Part shown: in pieces, positions 37,381 through 49,199 of the stretch | How positions within the stretch are numbered: position 1 is the first letter of the stretch | Layout of the letters: each line of letters starts with the position of its first letter | Assembly: GCA_013396915.1 (NCBI GenBank) | Contig: VWZL01003403.1 | Location: forward strand, 1-64,000 | Length of the DNA: 64,000 nucleotides | Source: Stercorarius parasiticus | Lineage: Eukaryota > Chordata > Aves > Charadriiformes > Stercorariidae | Direction of reading: 5' to 3' | Notes under the pieces: model-generated | What the model saw: only the letters and a program-made list of their open reading frames with translations | What the model was told of the DNA's origin: nothing | Database searches by the model: none | Made by a program: the position numbers and the translations under genes

Positions 37381-37520
37381 GGAAGTGTTCAAGGCCAAGT
37401 TGGACGGGGCTTGGAGCAACCTGGTCTGGTGGGAGGTGTCCCTGCCCAGGGCAGGGGGGTGGAACTGGATGATCTTTAAGGTCCCTTCCAACCCAAACCA
37501 TTCATGATTCTATGATTCTA
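37381..37520 (+). mobile_element. CR1 LINE tail (140 bp)
   Basis: GTGTTCAAGGCCAAGTTGGA, GGAGCAACCTGGTCTGGTGG and GAGGTGTCCCTGCCCAGGGC lead to GGTCCCTTCCAACCCAAACC and a tail of CATGATTCTATGATTCTA. It closely resembles the 52889-53107 copy and the 49-488 subfamily, so it is a relatively young insertion. Confidence 0.95.
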
Positions 37521-38164
37521 CTGCTTACCACTAAAACTTGAAAGGGCATATAAGCCTACCATCCCTATCTTAGAAAACAAAGAAACTTGAAATTGGGACC
37601 TTGTGGTTTAGGTTTTCTTTAAATCAAGGTAGGTGGTAGAGATGTGATGAGCTTTGCAAAGTTCTTGAACAGAGATTAGCATTAAGCAACCATAAAAATA
37701 TAGAGGTAAAGCAACACATCCAAGTCTGGGGTATGCAAAGTCTTCAGAGAAGACTACCATCTTCTCTGTGGATAAAATGATGCTCTCTCTTTTGGCAAAT
37801 TATTACAGAAGAACCATTTTGAAATTCTACTGAGACGAGCTTAGATAAAGGCTTAGGTATGTTTACACCAAGCACTGCAGTGCCACATGGACGTCTGAGA
37901 CAGTTGTGAATGACTTGGGTATCTACACAGCACAGCGTTACGCGGAGATACTAGCTCACATCTCAGAAGGAATACAGCCACATTAGCGTGGCTCTGTGCC
38001 TAGGCTAATTAGGTGATGTTTCCCCAGTTGCCAGAAATCAAAGAGTGAATCATACATCTGCCAGAACTCAACCTTCTTCTGAAAGCACAGGCTGGAACTA
38101 TTTGGAACCTCAGTTCTGTGAGAATGCAATGTGACTATAAAGACACAATGTCATCATTTTACTT

Positions 38165-39500
38165 TGTTTTAAAGCCAGAAGGAATCATAAATTCATCTGA
38201 TCTGACCTGTTATCACAACTACTACATTTCATCCACACACCATTGTGTCCAGCACATGAATTTCAGTCGGCACTGAAGAGACTGACCTATTGTTTGTGTG
38301 CCACAGGCAGAGCCCAACCATACGCTGTCAAAGCCAAGACTACGGACATGGAAGATGACTGATTAGGTGGTAGTTGCCCAGATTATTTCAGCAGAAATCC
38401 ATTCCTCATACTGCTCTGGAAGCTGAAGAATCCTATAGTCCTGGCCATGAGTTCCCAACTCTGGCAATCAGGATTAATCCCAACATGTGAGCAAGACACA
38501 TGAACCAATTATCTAGAAATCGGATTCTCTGCCGTATCAAAACAACCAGCCCATTACAAAGAAGCCAGCCTCTGGTGATGGCCAATCTCTGACAATCCAA
38601 AGAAAAAAGAACAAAAAAAAGACCTAAAACCAACCACTGGTAGGATAGGGAGAAAAAACCCCTTCCTGACCCCGATGAGCAAACCACAGAGGCCCTGACG
38701 CGTGATTTGAAGATGGTCACAGCCTTAACGCAGAGCTGCAAGTGTTTCAAGGACGGTGCAGACAAATTGCTCTGAACACAACTATAAAGGAAGGAGTTGA
38801 AAAGGGAGGCTCATAAATCAACACATCCCAGTATAGGCCACCGCACTTGACACACAGACATAGAAATCCTTCTCATGACTTAAATCAAGCGCCTCTTTTA
38901 AAATGATAAATGATCTCATCTTAAAGACTCGAAAGGGTGGTGATGGAAAAAATATTCCAACGTTTAATTACACTGAGAGCTGTGAAACTATTTTATTCCA
39001 AGGTGGAACTTTTCAATCTTCAGCTTACAACTACTGGAACTTGTTATGGCTTTCCAGTGGTTGGGTCGTCAGCCTCACTACCAGGTATCTGCTCCTCACT
39101 TAAATACCTGTAAAAATTACCTGATCACAGCGTTCAACTAGTTTATTCATAGCACCAGGCCAGTTTTCTAGGCTCTAGATCCTTTTTCTGTCCCTCCTTT
39201 GAATTCCCAGCGATATCTCTGTAGAATTCCTGGTATGCCAACACAGAAACTGGACTAAGTGTTCTGAGATTTTACTGACTCTGCATAGAGAAAAAAGCTT
39301 TCCTGCTCCTGACTAAGGCTTCCCTTTTTATACAGGCAGGAGTTGCAATAACCATTTTTCTCTTTGCATTGTGCTCTGGGCTCACTGGAAGCCATTTATC
39401 CACAACGCCCCGGGATCCTTCTCGGAGTTACTCTTTCCCAGGATGGTTATCACATTTTGAAGGTATCATCTGCATTTTTTGTTCCCAGATGTAGTAACAA
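38165..39500 (-). mobile_element. Long ancient CR1 remnant
   Basis: Several landmarks occur in the antisense order expected of a reptile-type CR1. Near 38173, AAGCCAGAAGGAATCATAAA and TTCATCTGATCTGACCTGTT form the 3' UTR. GAAAAAACCCCTTCCTGACC follows near 38650. Near 38960 there is AACGTTTAATTACACTGAGA, and then CTACTGGAACTTGTTATGGC. Near 39390, GAAGCCATTTATCCACAACG and GGATCCTTCTCGGAGTTACT precede TTTGTTCCCAGATGTAGTAA. Roughly 1.3 kb is retained with heavy indel decay. Its right end lies about 0.7 kb from the MSRA exon. Limits and exact subfamily are uncertain. Confidence 0.75.
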
Positions 39501-40215
39501 GTGGCATAATTACGATAGCTGTTAAAATATTGAAATGAGTTACTGTGTGCAATATTTCTGGGAAATGGTAGAAAGGATGATGTTTATTGAAACTATATAA
39601 ACATGTAAAATGTTTTCTCAACACAGTTTCCCATTTATGTTTGCACAGATGTGTGTAATGTCATCATGAAGCCTCTTCCAAGAAAGATAAATTAAATCAA
39701 AAGGTTTGAATAAGGCAAATAGCTAGAATGCCCTGCTGGTGCCTCTACACACCATCTCTTATCTCCTTTTGTTCCCTTTTGCTAATCATAAAAGATATTC
39801 ACTGCCATTGAAAAATATAAAAAACAAACAAAAAATCTTATGAAGGATAAAGGTCCTCGGCAGAAATAAAATGACCAGCTCTGACGCTGCGAAGAAATAT
39901 GCTTTAATTTAAGAGACAAAAGATAGCATTACAGAAGAAATTGTCATAATCAAAGTTGAAAAAAAATTTCTATTGTCTCCTGTGCCTCTCTGTGGGAATT
40001 TTCCCAGCACAGACAGCTGTAAAGGAGGAGGGGTATTGTGAGTTTCTGTACTCTCATTCTCTCTCTTCCTCTCTTTCTCTGTCAATAAATGTCTGCAATC
40101 ATATTCTCGAGCTCCAGTGTGATTTCAAGGTTCATCTCTTCCGTGCAGCTCAAACACTAATTATCCCAGCTGTAATTAGTAAGATAATTAAATACTGGCT
40201 CACTCATCACTCTAC

Positions 40216-40320
40216 CTTGTGTCGGGTCATGATTCTCCCAGAAGACCTTGAGCAGTTTCTCAAAGCTGATGTTTTCTGGCTGATATACTACTCGTACAGC
40301 CTCTGTGTGGCCAGTTTTAC
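40216..40320 (-). CDS. MSRA: MSRA internal coding exon (GHTE / FWENHDPTQ exon)
   Basis: This is a coding exon of peptide methionine-S-sulfoxide reductase, which reduces methionine-S-sulfoxide in proteins using a catalytic Cys, regenerated through thioredoxin; vertebrate forms are mitochondrial and cytosolic. Read on the minus strand, the exon is 105 nt: two bases, 34 codons starting K-T-G-H-T-E, and one final base. It ends with the family motif FWENHDPTQ. The Glu of GHTE corresponds to the substrate-binding Glu94 of E. coli MsrA. The acceptor is the AG at 40321-40322, behind a T-rich tract, and the donor is GTAGAG from 40215 down. Both ends are phase 1, and the trailing G joins GA of the exon at 21849 to make the Gly of GMRQGN. 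The catalytic GCFWG exon should lie to the right but was not found before 64000. Residues A, N and K ([18 protein letters not shown]) differ from mammalian MSRA as I remember it and suit a bird. The call is secure; the human-style exon number (4 of 6) is inferred. Confidence 0.96.
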
Positions 40321-40345
40321 CTTAAAAGACAAAATAAATTCAGAT

Positions 40346-40355
40346 GTTATTAGTG
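40346..40355 (-). promoter_or_regulatory. Candidate splicing branch point for the 40216-40320 exon
   Basis: On the minus strand this reads CACTAATAAC, a close match to the branch-point consensus yUnAy. The likely branch adenosine at 40350 is 30 nt upstream of the exon start, within the normal range. It is followed by a T-rich stretch and the TTTTAAG acceptor. The assignment rests on sequence and spacing only. Confidence 0.5.
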
Positions 40356-43300
40356 AGAATTAGCTAGCGCACATCTAGTTTTTAATACCTGAGATTCAAA
40401 GCACAATCCTTTGTTTTCCATTTTTTTTTTCCCCTAAATGTGTTTTGATTTACCATCATTTATACTTAAGCCTTTTTACACAATATTTTATATACATGCC
40501 AACCCTAAGATGTCTGCTAGTTTGGACAAGGCCATCATGAAATAAACTATCCAGAGAGGCAATAAGGTAAGACAGTGATGTTATTACAGTGGTTTGTCAG
40601 CTTACAGGAAAAAAAAATGAATAGTTCTTAAATATTTGTAACCGACAACTAGTGAAATATTTTAAAATATTCTAAAAACCACATTAAAATACGAAAACTT
40701 GTATATCTAAGTTGTCATGACAGTATAAAACTTTGTTGCCATGTGATAAGGATAAAATAATTGATTGTGAAAACAAATTTCAAGGGCGTGTTTACACAAG
40801 ATCACAAAAATAATTTCAAACTGTTTCACATCAGCCGCACCACTGATGCTAACGGGCCGCAAAAAGAGTCAAAGAGAGCCTGACTGCACTTCATGACAGC
40901 AGATGAAGTGCAAGGAAGATTAGCAGGTGTTACAGCATATTAAAACGCATTATTCCTATTTTTCAGTTACATTATGGGCACGATGTTTTTCATTCTTTAC
41001 GTGTCTAATCACTCACAATATTATTGAAAAATCCAGCTCCGCAAAATGTGAAAGATCAGGACACATAATTCACTTCAACTGTAACTAATAGTTAGATTGA
41101 TGAGTGCTCAGACACCTCAGGGTGAAAGTCCATTGCACTGAGTGCTACACAAGCATTTTCTCTTTTATAAATATTATATATTTCACGATTTATAAATGTA
41201 GGCATATTTGTTGTCATAATATATGCATGAATGGAGAAAAAAAACTTCAGTTCTTCAGTTAAATCATAGTAAGTAACTACTAAACAAGAGTAAAGTGGAA
41301 CAGCCAGATCTGCCCTTTGGTGGGGACATAATAAGCTCCTTGATCCCAGTAGTGGTTTTTTACTATTATACCAGCATAAACTTCAGATTCACTCAACTGA
41401 CTTAATAGAATTGTTGGATTCCATGTGGTGCAACAACCAGCTGAATCTGGCCCAGCGACGGGTTCTGAATTAGCTGTTACCAAACACGAAAAATCAGAGT
41501 CTATGAGTAATTGAGGAGTGTTCAGTAGAAACACCAATTTAAAACCCAAGGAAATTTTAATTAAAAAAAAAAAAAAGTAGAAAGAAATAAAAAGGATGCC
41601 AGGATATATTAAAGAGACATAACAGGGAAAAGTATGACAGCATTGTATCAGTGAATGGGGCACCTGAAATGAAGAAAACCGAAATGAGGCACAGAGGGGT
41701 GGGCTAGCTATTAAAAGGGATTTAAAAGACTGGGATTAAATTTAGTCTGGAATGCAGAGGAGTAAAAAGGGACACATCTGGGATATCTGTAATGAAAATC
41801 TTGATAAAATCAAATTGGTTCCTATCTAGTGTGCTTCACAATACAACAAAGCTAAGGTCACTGTTATTAAAAGACAAAAACGTACAACATTCACGCAACC
41901 CACAGCTAAAGCCATGCCATCCTGTCCACCAGGATACTGTCCAAGCAAACGATGGCCCAGTTCCTCTCTCACATTCCTATGCCTATTGAAGTCCATGGAA
42001 GCAACTCATTATCTGAAGGCAAATTCTGACGGTAAGTTAACAGAAAGGGATCACACATTTAGTAGAATAAAAATACAAGTTACAGATAATTGGCTTAATA
42101 GTAAAGTGAAATGGTCTTCCTATATTATGGCATGAACCGATGGCCAGCTTAGATCAGGGATGGAATTTATTCCAGATTTCATGGTTTAATATAGACTATC
42201 AGTGGAAATAATGGGGTTTGCCTTAGCTGAAGCCCAGGGCGGGAATTTTGTTGTGGTTTGAGATAAAGAAGGAGAGCAAACAGACAGGGGTCTGTCCGGC
42301 TCTCGCAAGCCTCCATCATATAACTAAGAAGAGGTTAAGGAGCGGCTTCTGACTTTAATTCTTTTTTTTATTTATTTTTTTAAGCCAATGTGAACCTTAT
42401 GAAAGGTTCTTATCACTCAGGAGCAAATTGCTTGTCTAAGATGACTAGCTTCAGATCACAAGAGAGTTTCTTAAACAACTTCAAAACAACAGAGGCATTA
42501 CCTTTCCTCTCAATTGAAGCAGCAATTACATCTTGTCAACACTGTCTGCTCTGACTAATCCAGAAGTTCAAAGAATCAGCTTTCTTCTTTCCCTCTGAAT
42601 AAGGAAATAATGGTGCTACTCTGAGAACTACAGCCTGACCTCGAGGAAAAAAAAGCCTCAGATGTGTGGCTAACAGACTGTTAGAACCTAGAGCATATTT
42701 AAAATCGATATTCATCCTCAGAAGAAAAGCAAAGAGGTAATGCTGCTGGTCCTATCAGCTTCACCTCCCATTTTCCTCAAAGCCTTTCCGCAATCTGCCG
42801 GATTTTCTTTCAGAATACAGCGTGGCTGTTTCTACCGACAACAATCTTAGTCATTTGCAGTGAGCGCTCCTACTTCCCAACAATTTTAGCGGAAACCATA
42901 CCAATCAACTGGGGACAGGCGAGCAAACAGACAGGTAAAAGGCTCCCTGTGGGACAGACTAAAGATAAGATTTCATAGAAGCAGCACAATGCGAAAACGG
43001 TATTAGGAGACAGAAAAAGAACAAGAGCAGTCTCTCTTCCTCACAAGAAGGAATCAAAAGATGCCATGAGTTTACCCTAAGTAGCATGTGGAAACCACCA
43101 GCTTATCAGTGCCTAATGTGACTCAGCTGCAGCCAAACTGGCAAAAGAGAACTTAAATTGGGCTCTCCCTGTTTATCCTTTTATTTCACTTTTCGTCTCA
43201 GGCTTAAGTTCGACTATGAAAACAGAATAATCACATTTCAGTTTGGGTTTCATACATGCGGTACAGTACAGCGCCAAAAGAACAGAGCGGGCTTCAAACC

Positions 43301-45011
43301 AGCTAACCACTCCTCGGTATTGTAAAAAAATAAATCATTGAATTATTTCTAATCAAATCTTTTTTGTAAGATTTCGTAAAACGGAGAGGCGGTAATCAAA
43401 GAGAAACAATAAACCTACTTGTCAAAAAAGCTGCATGTCTTTTAACGAGAAATTTAGCAGGCTAACACTGAAATCGGAAACGGCAGAAAATGATCAGTGA
43501 GAGATGCTGTTCTTTCAGTGATATTCAGCTCTTCACCTTAGTACTTCTTTCAAAATTTCTCATGAAAGGCCCATTTATATTAAGTCAGAGTGCTGGCGTC
43601 CTCAGTTCACCTATTGCTTTTAATTAGCTGATTTTTAATATTCCACTGCAAAAGCACGCTTCACTTTTTAAGTTCCGAAAGTTTTAATATCTATGAACAT
43701 TTCCAGAAGCCTTCTCCCAAAAAAAGCTCGAAGTTTGAGCCACGTTTTCTAAATAATTTATTGAAACACTAAATATAATTTCATTTGCCGTTAACTGTGC
43801 AAATAGAAATCCTTTATTTATGGGTGCCATTATCGGATTTCCAGTTATGGTGCTCAGTTCTCCTTCAGCTTTAGAAGGAGCTTAGCCATTGAAGAACCTC
43901 GCTGCAGATGATAAGACTTTATTACACCGTGGCAGAGAGGGCTGTGTGCCAACAGCAGATTGTCTGTTTATCCTATATCCATTTCCCACTTAGAAAACAT
44001 AGCCACTCTCAGAGGATTAGCTACAGTGAGCTCTTTCAGTGGGGATTCAAACTCTGGCAAAAATGTTCCTGTAAAGAGCAAGAGAAAAAGACATCTGAGT
44101 GACACCTCAGTGCTCCTTTTCCATTTTTTTTCTTCCTAATAGTGTTTAGATTTTCACCTTCTTAATCATCTCCCAGGTGAGTGCCCAAGCCGACGGATTA
44201 GAGAAGCGAACTCATTCTTTTTAACTTGCTGTATCCTGTAAGCATTTAATTATTTGCGGCAAAGTGGAACAACTTCAAAGGGCTGGCTTGAGAGCACCTC
44301 ACCGCTGAATCCCCAGCCACCCAGCAGCTACGCATCCGCTCCATGACACCTCCAGCTAGTCCAGCCCTGGGTGAATTAAGTTATAAAATTCAAGCGATGC
44401 CAAAACTATTCCCTCCTGCCCCACGTCTTCAATAAAAAAACACTTGCCTCTCTTTACCGACTGAAATAAAAGGCCTAAAACTAGTAAATGTCTAAATATA
44501 ATTAAATAGGTGGCAGATCTTCAGCTGATGCACATTTCAGAGCTTATTGATTTTGGAGCTAAAACAATTTGTGCTAGCTAAAGTCTAGGCCCTAGTGAAT
44601 ATGCAAAGTATTACCTGAAAAAGTATTAGGTCTTTTGAGCATCTGTTTCTCCAAACTAGCCTGGGAATTTTTATTATGTTGTAGCTATTGCTAATAAAAT
44701 TTCCAGTTTCTTCCTAAAATAGCAATGCGATAAATAAACAAAGGGTTCAAGGCTAACACACTGAGAACCCACAGTTTGGGGATCTACTTAACTTTTACCT
44801 TTCCACTTTCAAAGTAACGAAATAATCACAGATTGATAGAGTACAAAGAAAGGTTTATTATGCTAATTTTATTGGACTTCCTGCCTAACACAGAGGAGAG
44901 AATTTCACTGGAGCAGACCCATGTTTTGTACTTAGAAAAGTAACAGCTCTTGACTCAAAGAACCCAAAGGACAGAAAATCCACCGGAAGTCAAGGTAACT
45001 CAAGGGAGTGA

Positions 45012-45067
45012 AATTTCATGTTGAAATTCCATCTCAACATGAAGCAAACCTTCTTTCCTGTGAGGGT
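45012..45067 (+). mobile_element. Short decayed CR1 fragment
   Basis: AAATTCCATCTCAACATGAA, then GCAAACCTTCTTTCCTGTGA and GGGTA, resembles the CR1 segment 'ctcaacatgaggaagaacttc..ctgtgagggt'. It stops exactly where the duplicated block at 45068 begins. It also carries a 10-bp inverted repeat (TTCATGTTGA at 45015-45024, TCAACATGAA at 45034-45043). Confidence 0.6.
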
Positions 45068-45251
45068 AATCCAGATTCAATCTATAAAGGGAATATTTTT
45101 CATTGTCAATTTAGCAGAAAATATGATCGATTTTTTGCTTAAAAGTTTACAGCTTTTAGCTGCAAAGCCTCTGTACTACACTTATGCAACACAGAGAATT
45201 TCCTTAAATAAATGAGCATAATGGAAGGCAAAGAATAACAGAAATGTGAAT
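45068..45251 (+). repeat. First copy of a 184-bp near-tandem duplication
   Basis: The block starts AATCCAGATTCAATCTATAA and ends AACAGAAATGTGAAT. It recurs at 45272-45454 with one 1-bp deletion and a substitution in the CAGCTTTTAGCTGC segment. The copies are separated by 20 bases that include a single N at 45252. Confidence 0.97.
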
Positions 45252-45252
45252 N
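45252..45252. other. Single-N contig join
   Basis: A lone N lies immediately after the first copy of the 184-bp duplication. This is typical of a scaffold join with a zero or negative estimated gap. Confidence 0.9.
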
Positions 45253-45271
45253 TGCTTGGCCACAGTACTGA

Positions 45272-45454
45272 AATCCAGATTCAATCTATAAAGGGAATAT
45301 TTTTCATTGTCAATTTAGCAGAAAATATGATCGATTTTTTGCTTAAAAGTTTACAGCTTTATCTGCAAAGCCTCTGTACTACACTTATGCAACACAGAGA
45401 ATTTCCTTAAATAAATGAGCATAATGGAAGGCAAAGAATAACAGAAATGTGAAT
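45272..45454 (+). repeat. Second copy of the near-tandem duplication
   Basis: This is the same 183/184-bp block as 45068-45251, offset by 204 bp at its start and 203 at its end. High identity next to an N suggests an unmerged contig overlap. Confidence 0.97.
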
Positions 45455-45467
45455 ACGCCATGCGTTG

Positions 45468-45822
45468 AGAACAGCTTTGAAAAGGGACAAAAGGAGGTAA
45501 ATATAATACCTGGGGACATCCATTTATAGCAAGCTCAATGCTACGAGATGGAAAATGTTAAATAATCTGGAATATAGAAAAGAATAAATGAGAGTAAGAT
45601 ATTCTAATCCCTATTCTTTTCCACTAGAATAACAAAAATTGTAGTTTTGCCCTTTTCCCTCTAGAGTGATTTCAGTCAGAGGTTACCATTCTGAGGAGAT
45701 CTCTGAATGCAAGGTTGTATTTCTGAAATATGCCAATTCTCACTCTTTGTCCGTCTGAACACCAACACGGTGCTTAGAAGAAAACTGTACATATTTAATA
45801 CCCGAGAACTGTAGGCTAGAAA
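45468..45822 (+). repeat. First copy of a 355-bp identical duplication
   Basis: The block runs from AGAACAGCTTTGAAAAGGGA to GAACTGTAGGCTAGAAA without indel relative to 51956-52310 (constant offset 6,488), and I saw no substitutions. It ends in a poly-A run followed by an N at 45839. Confidence 0.97.
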
Positions 45823-45838
45823 GCAAAAAAAAAAAAAG

Positions 45839-45839
45839 N
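45839..45839. other. Single-N contig join after poly-A
   Basis: A lone N follows a run of A's at the end of the 355-bp duplicated block. Confidence 0.9.
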
Positions 45840-46044
45840 AATACCTCTCACTTTTAAAACAAGCAAATAATAAAAACAAAGACAACAGACATTTTATTTA
45901 TTACCCGAGTTAATGTATTTAAGTATCTTTCTGTGCAGTCAAAGATGACTAGGAAGTCAGCCCTTATCTTTTTTTGGTGAATATTTTAAGTGAATTGATC
46001 TTTCTAGTTAATCTGTTGGACACCCATTTTTTTAAAATTTTTGA

Positions 46045-46115
46045 GACCATAGGAATGTCCTAGTTCAGACCACCAGCCTGTCTTTGGCCATGGCCATAAG
46101 CCATGGGAAGGGCTG
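46045..46115 (+). repeat. Possible ancient interspersed repeat
   Basis: ACCATAGGAATGTCCTAGTT, then CAGACCACCAGCCTGTCTTT and GGCCATGGCC, loosely resembles a common reptile repeat segment ('catatcagatcagaccaatggtccat..cagtggcca'). The recognition is weak and from memory only. Confidence 0.3.
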
Positions 46116-46639
46116 AAAAACCATCTGTGATATACCTACTACGCTGTATGTGAAGAACCAACTGCCTTTATCTGAACGTGGCTCCCGCTGCCTTCTCCCG
46201 AGAGCCCCTTGTTCTCCTGCTTGCAGAGATGCTGAGCAGCCCGTCCCCACACTTCGCCTCCTGCAGCTCACGGTTTCCTGACAGAACACAATATCTGAAA
46301 GGAAGACCACCATTACTGACACTTTTTCTACTCTTATTTTTAAAATAGCTGTAGATTGAAGAACCCATAGAAGGAAAAAAAAACAACCCAATAATTATAT
46401 AGCCTACAGGAGAAAAGGAGACAGCAAAACTTTACTATCTTGTTGACTGGTTATGTCCTCATCAGGCTGAATGGCCCCACTGGAAGCACTTCAGTAGGGA
46501 TTACTTTGGGCTCTCTCTGGACTGAGTGCTTTTCACAGTTGAAGTGCGTTAAGGGTCCTCCTAGAGAGTATATTCTGATTTAACTTCATTCAGAAGGATT
46601 CTCAGGTTCAAAAAATATCCCAGGTTCAAAAAATATTCT

Positions 46640-48040
46640 TGCAGATGTCATTGGAAAGCTCCTTTAGCGTTTGTATTGGGACAAACGTCTGCATCCCCGG
46701 GAAATCGGTTTGGTTGTGATCCGTGCTATGGGATATCTCCGTTTTGGGTTGTGTTGCTTTGCCAGCCAGAGATCACTGAACTGCACGAACTGCATCATCT
46801 TAAGGATCAGTCTGACATTGCTCCTGGTCAACAAAACAGAACATCTCACGCGGCATTCAACCGAAGAAAAAATGTTGAAGATAGGCATATAATTAATGCC
46901 AGTCAACATGGCTGTATGGAATATAGGTCTTGTCAGCCAAACTCGATTTCATTCTCTCATGAAATTACAAGTCTAGTTGTAATAAATGTAGGATGTAATA
47001 GCATGGATGTAATAGACTTAATTAATGCATTTGACTTATTACTTCATGACAGTCTGATTAAAAAATTAGCACTATACAATATCAATAGTGCACATGTTAA
47101 AAGGATTAAGAATTGTCTAAATGACAGTTCCAAAAAAAATTATTTAAAGGGAACACGCATTGAATGGCAGCATTTTTATCTGTCCTCTGCGGGGATTGGT
47201 ACTAAGTCCGCTGCTGTTAAAGTCTTTCATCAGTAATTTTAAAGAAATAAAAAGTCTCAACTTGCAGAATCTGTGGATAACTGAGATGAGCAGGCTGATA
47301 GGATGGTCTTAGAAAGTGATTAGTTGCTGCGCTGGACCCATTCAATCAAAAACCTATTAAAAACAGTCGTATGTAAAATCTCTGCTGAGGGGAACAAGTG
47401 GCACACACCACACCTGCAAATGGGGAGCAATCCTTGAGGAAAGCGCAAGGGCAGCAGTAGACAAGCAAGCAAACACAGAATTTCGTTGCAATACCGCAAT
47501 AAAATGGAAGAGTGACTGAATTGGGATGCCTACGTGACAAAGAGGTTGGTAGGAACAGCACTGGAGAGATCAATCCTGACGTTAAGTAGATCCTCAAAAA
47601 TAGTTTCAGTAACAGCCACGAAGAGCGTGATACAGTTAGCCTTTCAAAAAGAAAACCTAGAGGTTTTTAATTAAAGGATATAAGCATCTTCTCAGGAAGA
47701 GAATGACTGCCTGCAAACGAGGTCTTTGAACAAGCAATGAAAAGGCATATCAAGAGCCAGTGGCAGGGACGGAAACCAGGGAAATTCAAATGGAAAAGCA
47801 GGCATGTATTTTAAACACTGCAGATGGTTATCTGCTACAAAACACCACACTGCTCAATTACACCATGGGATCATTCGGTGCTCCTAAAATCCTATGTTCT
47901 ATAAACCAAGGGAAGCGGTCGATTCTTCATCTCCTGATGTTTTCAACTCAAATCAGATTTCCTTCTGGGGGAGCCACTTCAGACAAATACCAGTTAAACT
48001 TAAAGGAAAAAGTTATAGGGCTTAATAAAATAGTAACGGG
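46640..48040 (+). mobile_element. Ancient CR1 remnant with part of the reverse transcriptase frame open
   Basis: In sense orientation the segment 46884-46910 matches the ancient copy at 9616-9642 (25 of 27). Downstream come CTCATGAAATTACAAGTCTA, GACTTAATTAATGCATTTGA and AAAAGGATTAAGAATTGTCT. In the frame open from 46676 to 47236 these translate to recognisable CR1 reverse-transcriptase pieces, including an NASQHG-type motif and LINAFDLLLHDSLIKKL, the remnant of the DFSKAFDLVPHDILI motif A block. The catalytic Asp-bearing part is altered. Weaker matches to the downstream ORF2 continue to about 48040, for example TTCAAATGGAAAAGCAGGCA. The element is inactive. The 5' limit is unclear. Confidence 0.72.
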
Positions 48041-49199
48041 ATGAAACGTAATGACCTACGATATAAAAGATGTCAAATTAAATAATGCAGTGAGCCCTTA
48101 CCAGCCTTAAATGCTGTGAATATGAGAGTGAATTGCCCCTCTTTTTCCTTTGTTCACTTAGCTTTAAGAAAGCCTTTCTATCCTAAACACTGTTCTCTGT
48201 ATAGAGTTGGGTCTTTTGTACCGTCTTCTTTTCATCATGGTTGATGAGGTAGACTCTAACCTAACTACAATTTCTATATAATCTTTATATAGGTGAGTTA
48301 AAATCTTTCAGCTACAGTGTTGGGAACAGACAGACACCACATTGCCGCATTTACAAAGCCCAAATTTAACCCAAAACGTACACATCACATTGACCGAGCC
48401 TTTACATGTTAATAAACGATGTTTACCGACAAACCAGTTATAGTTGGCTCCAAGGAAATGCAATGCCAGGCTTGTAACAACCAGCTTGGGTGAATCTGAA
48501 TGCTAGATTAGGTGAATATAGAACAAAACAAGTGGTCACGTAAGTGAGAAATGCTAGCTTTAGGTTAGGAGACGTTAATTACAAAGTTAATTTATAAAAT
48601 GAAGGACTAAATATGGAAGGAGTAATGGGAATCACAGAACCTTAGCCTCATAACTAACAGCAATCTTCTATTATTGACAGCATCTTACCTTGCAGTGGAG
48701 CCGAGAATTAGGGTATAACTGGTTTATATTGTATGTTTTCTGTAAAAGTGGCATGCTAAAATAACCATTGCTCTAACAAAAACTTTAAGCTTTGCTCTTG
48801 GAAACAAAAACATATTTCGTAGCCTTTCAAACAGGGAAAAATCACAATGTGTCTCATAAAAAGCAGTTTGGAGAGTGATAAGAAATGAAAGAAGGTCAAA
48901 AATGTGTTCATATGAACACACCATGGTACAATGAAGATATTGCACTGAAGACAGGTGGTTTTGAAAAATGTCACTGAATTTGTCACTTTCCTGGCTGGGA
49001 CTGAAACACTTAATAGCATAAAGGAGTACAAATCATTCAATTTTCTTCCCTAGACTAGGATCCAAGCTTTGGAAGAACACAACAAAATACAGGGTCTATC
49101 ATTTTTTATTCCAAATGTATTTATTTTCATCTCCTCAAAGAAAGCACAAGAAAATCTGCCGTTTGTTCCAAAGCCTTCCTAACTGCAGAGTAACAGCAC

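Larger units (their letters stand above)
21850..40215 (-). other. MSRA: MSRA intron between the two recognised exons
   Basis: This 18,366-bp intron is bounded by the GTAGAG donor (40215 down) and the CAG acceptor (21850-21852) and interrupts codons in phase 1. It contains CR1 pieces at 28865-29005, 30203-30672, 32623-32689, 32833-33068, 34060-34300, 37381-37520 and 38165-39500. The stretch from 21850 to 28864 holds no repeat I recognise beyond a TA/CA microsatellite near 22778 and short A runs. Between 30673 and 37380, apart from the CR1 pieces, I see AT-rich unique-looking sequence and no supported exon. Confidence 0.9.

Noticed and set aside
39956..40363. 135-codon plus-strand open frame overlapping the MSRA exon
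   Set aside because: It is antisense to the exon at 40216-40320, which has conserved MsrA protein sequence and splice sites on the minus strand. The plus-strand frame has no recognisable domain.
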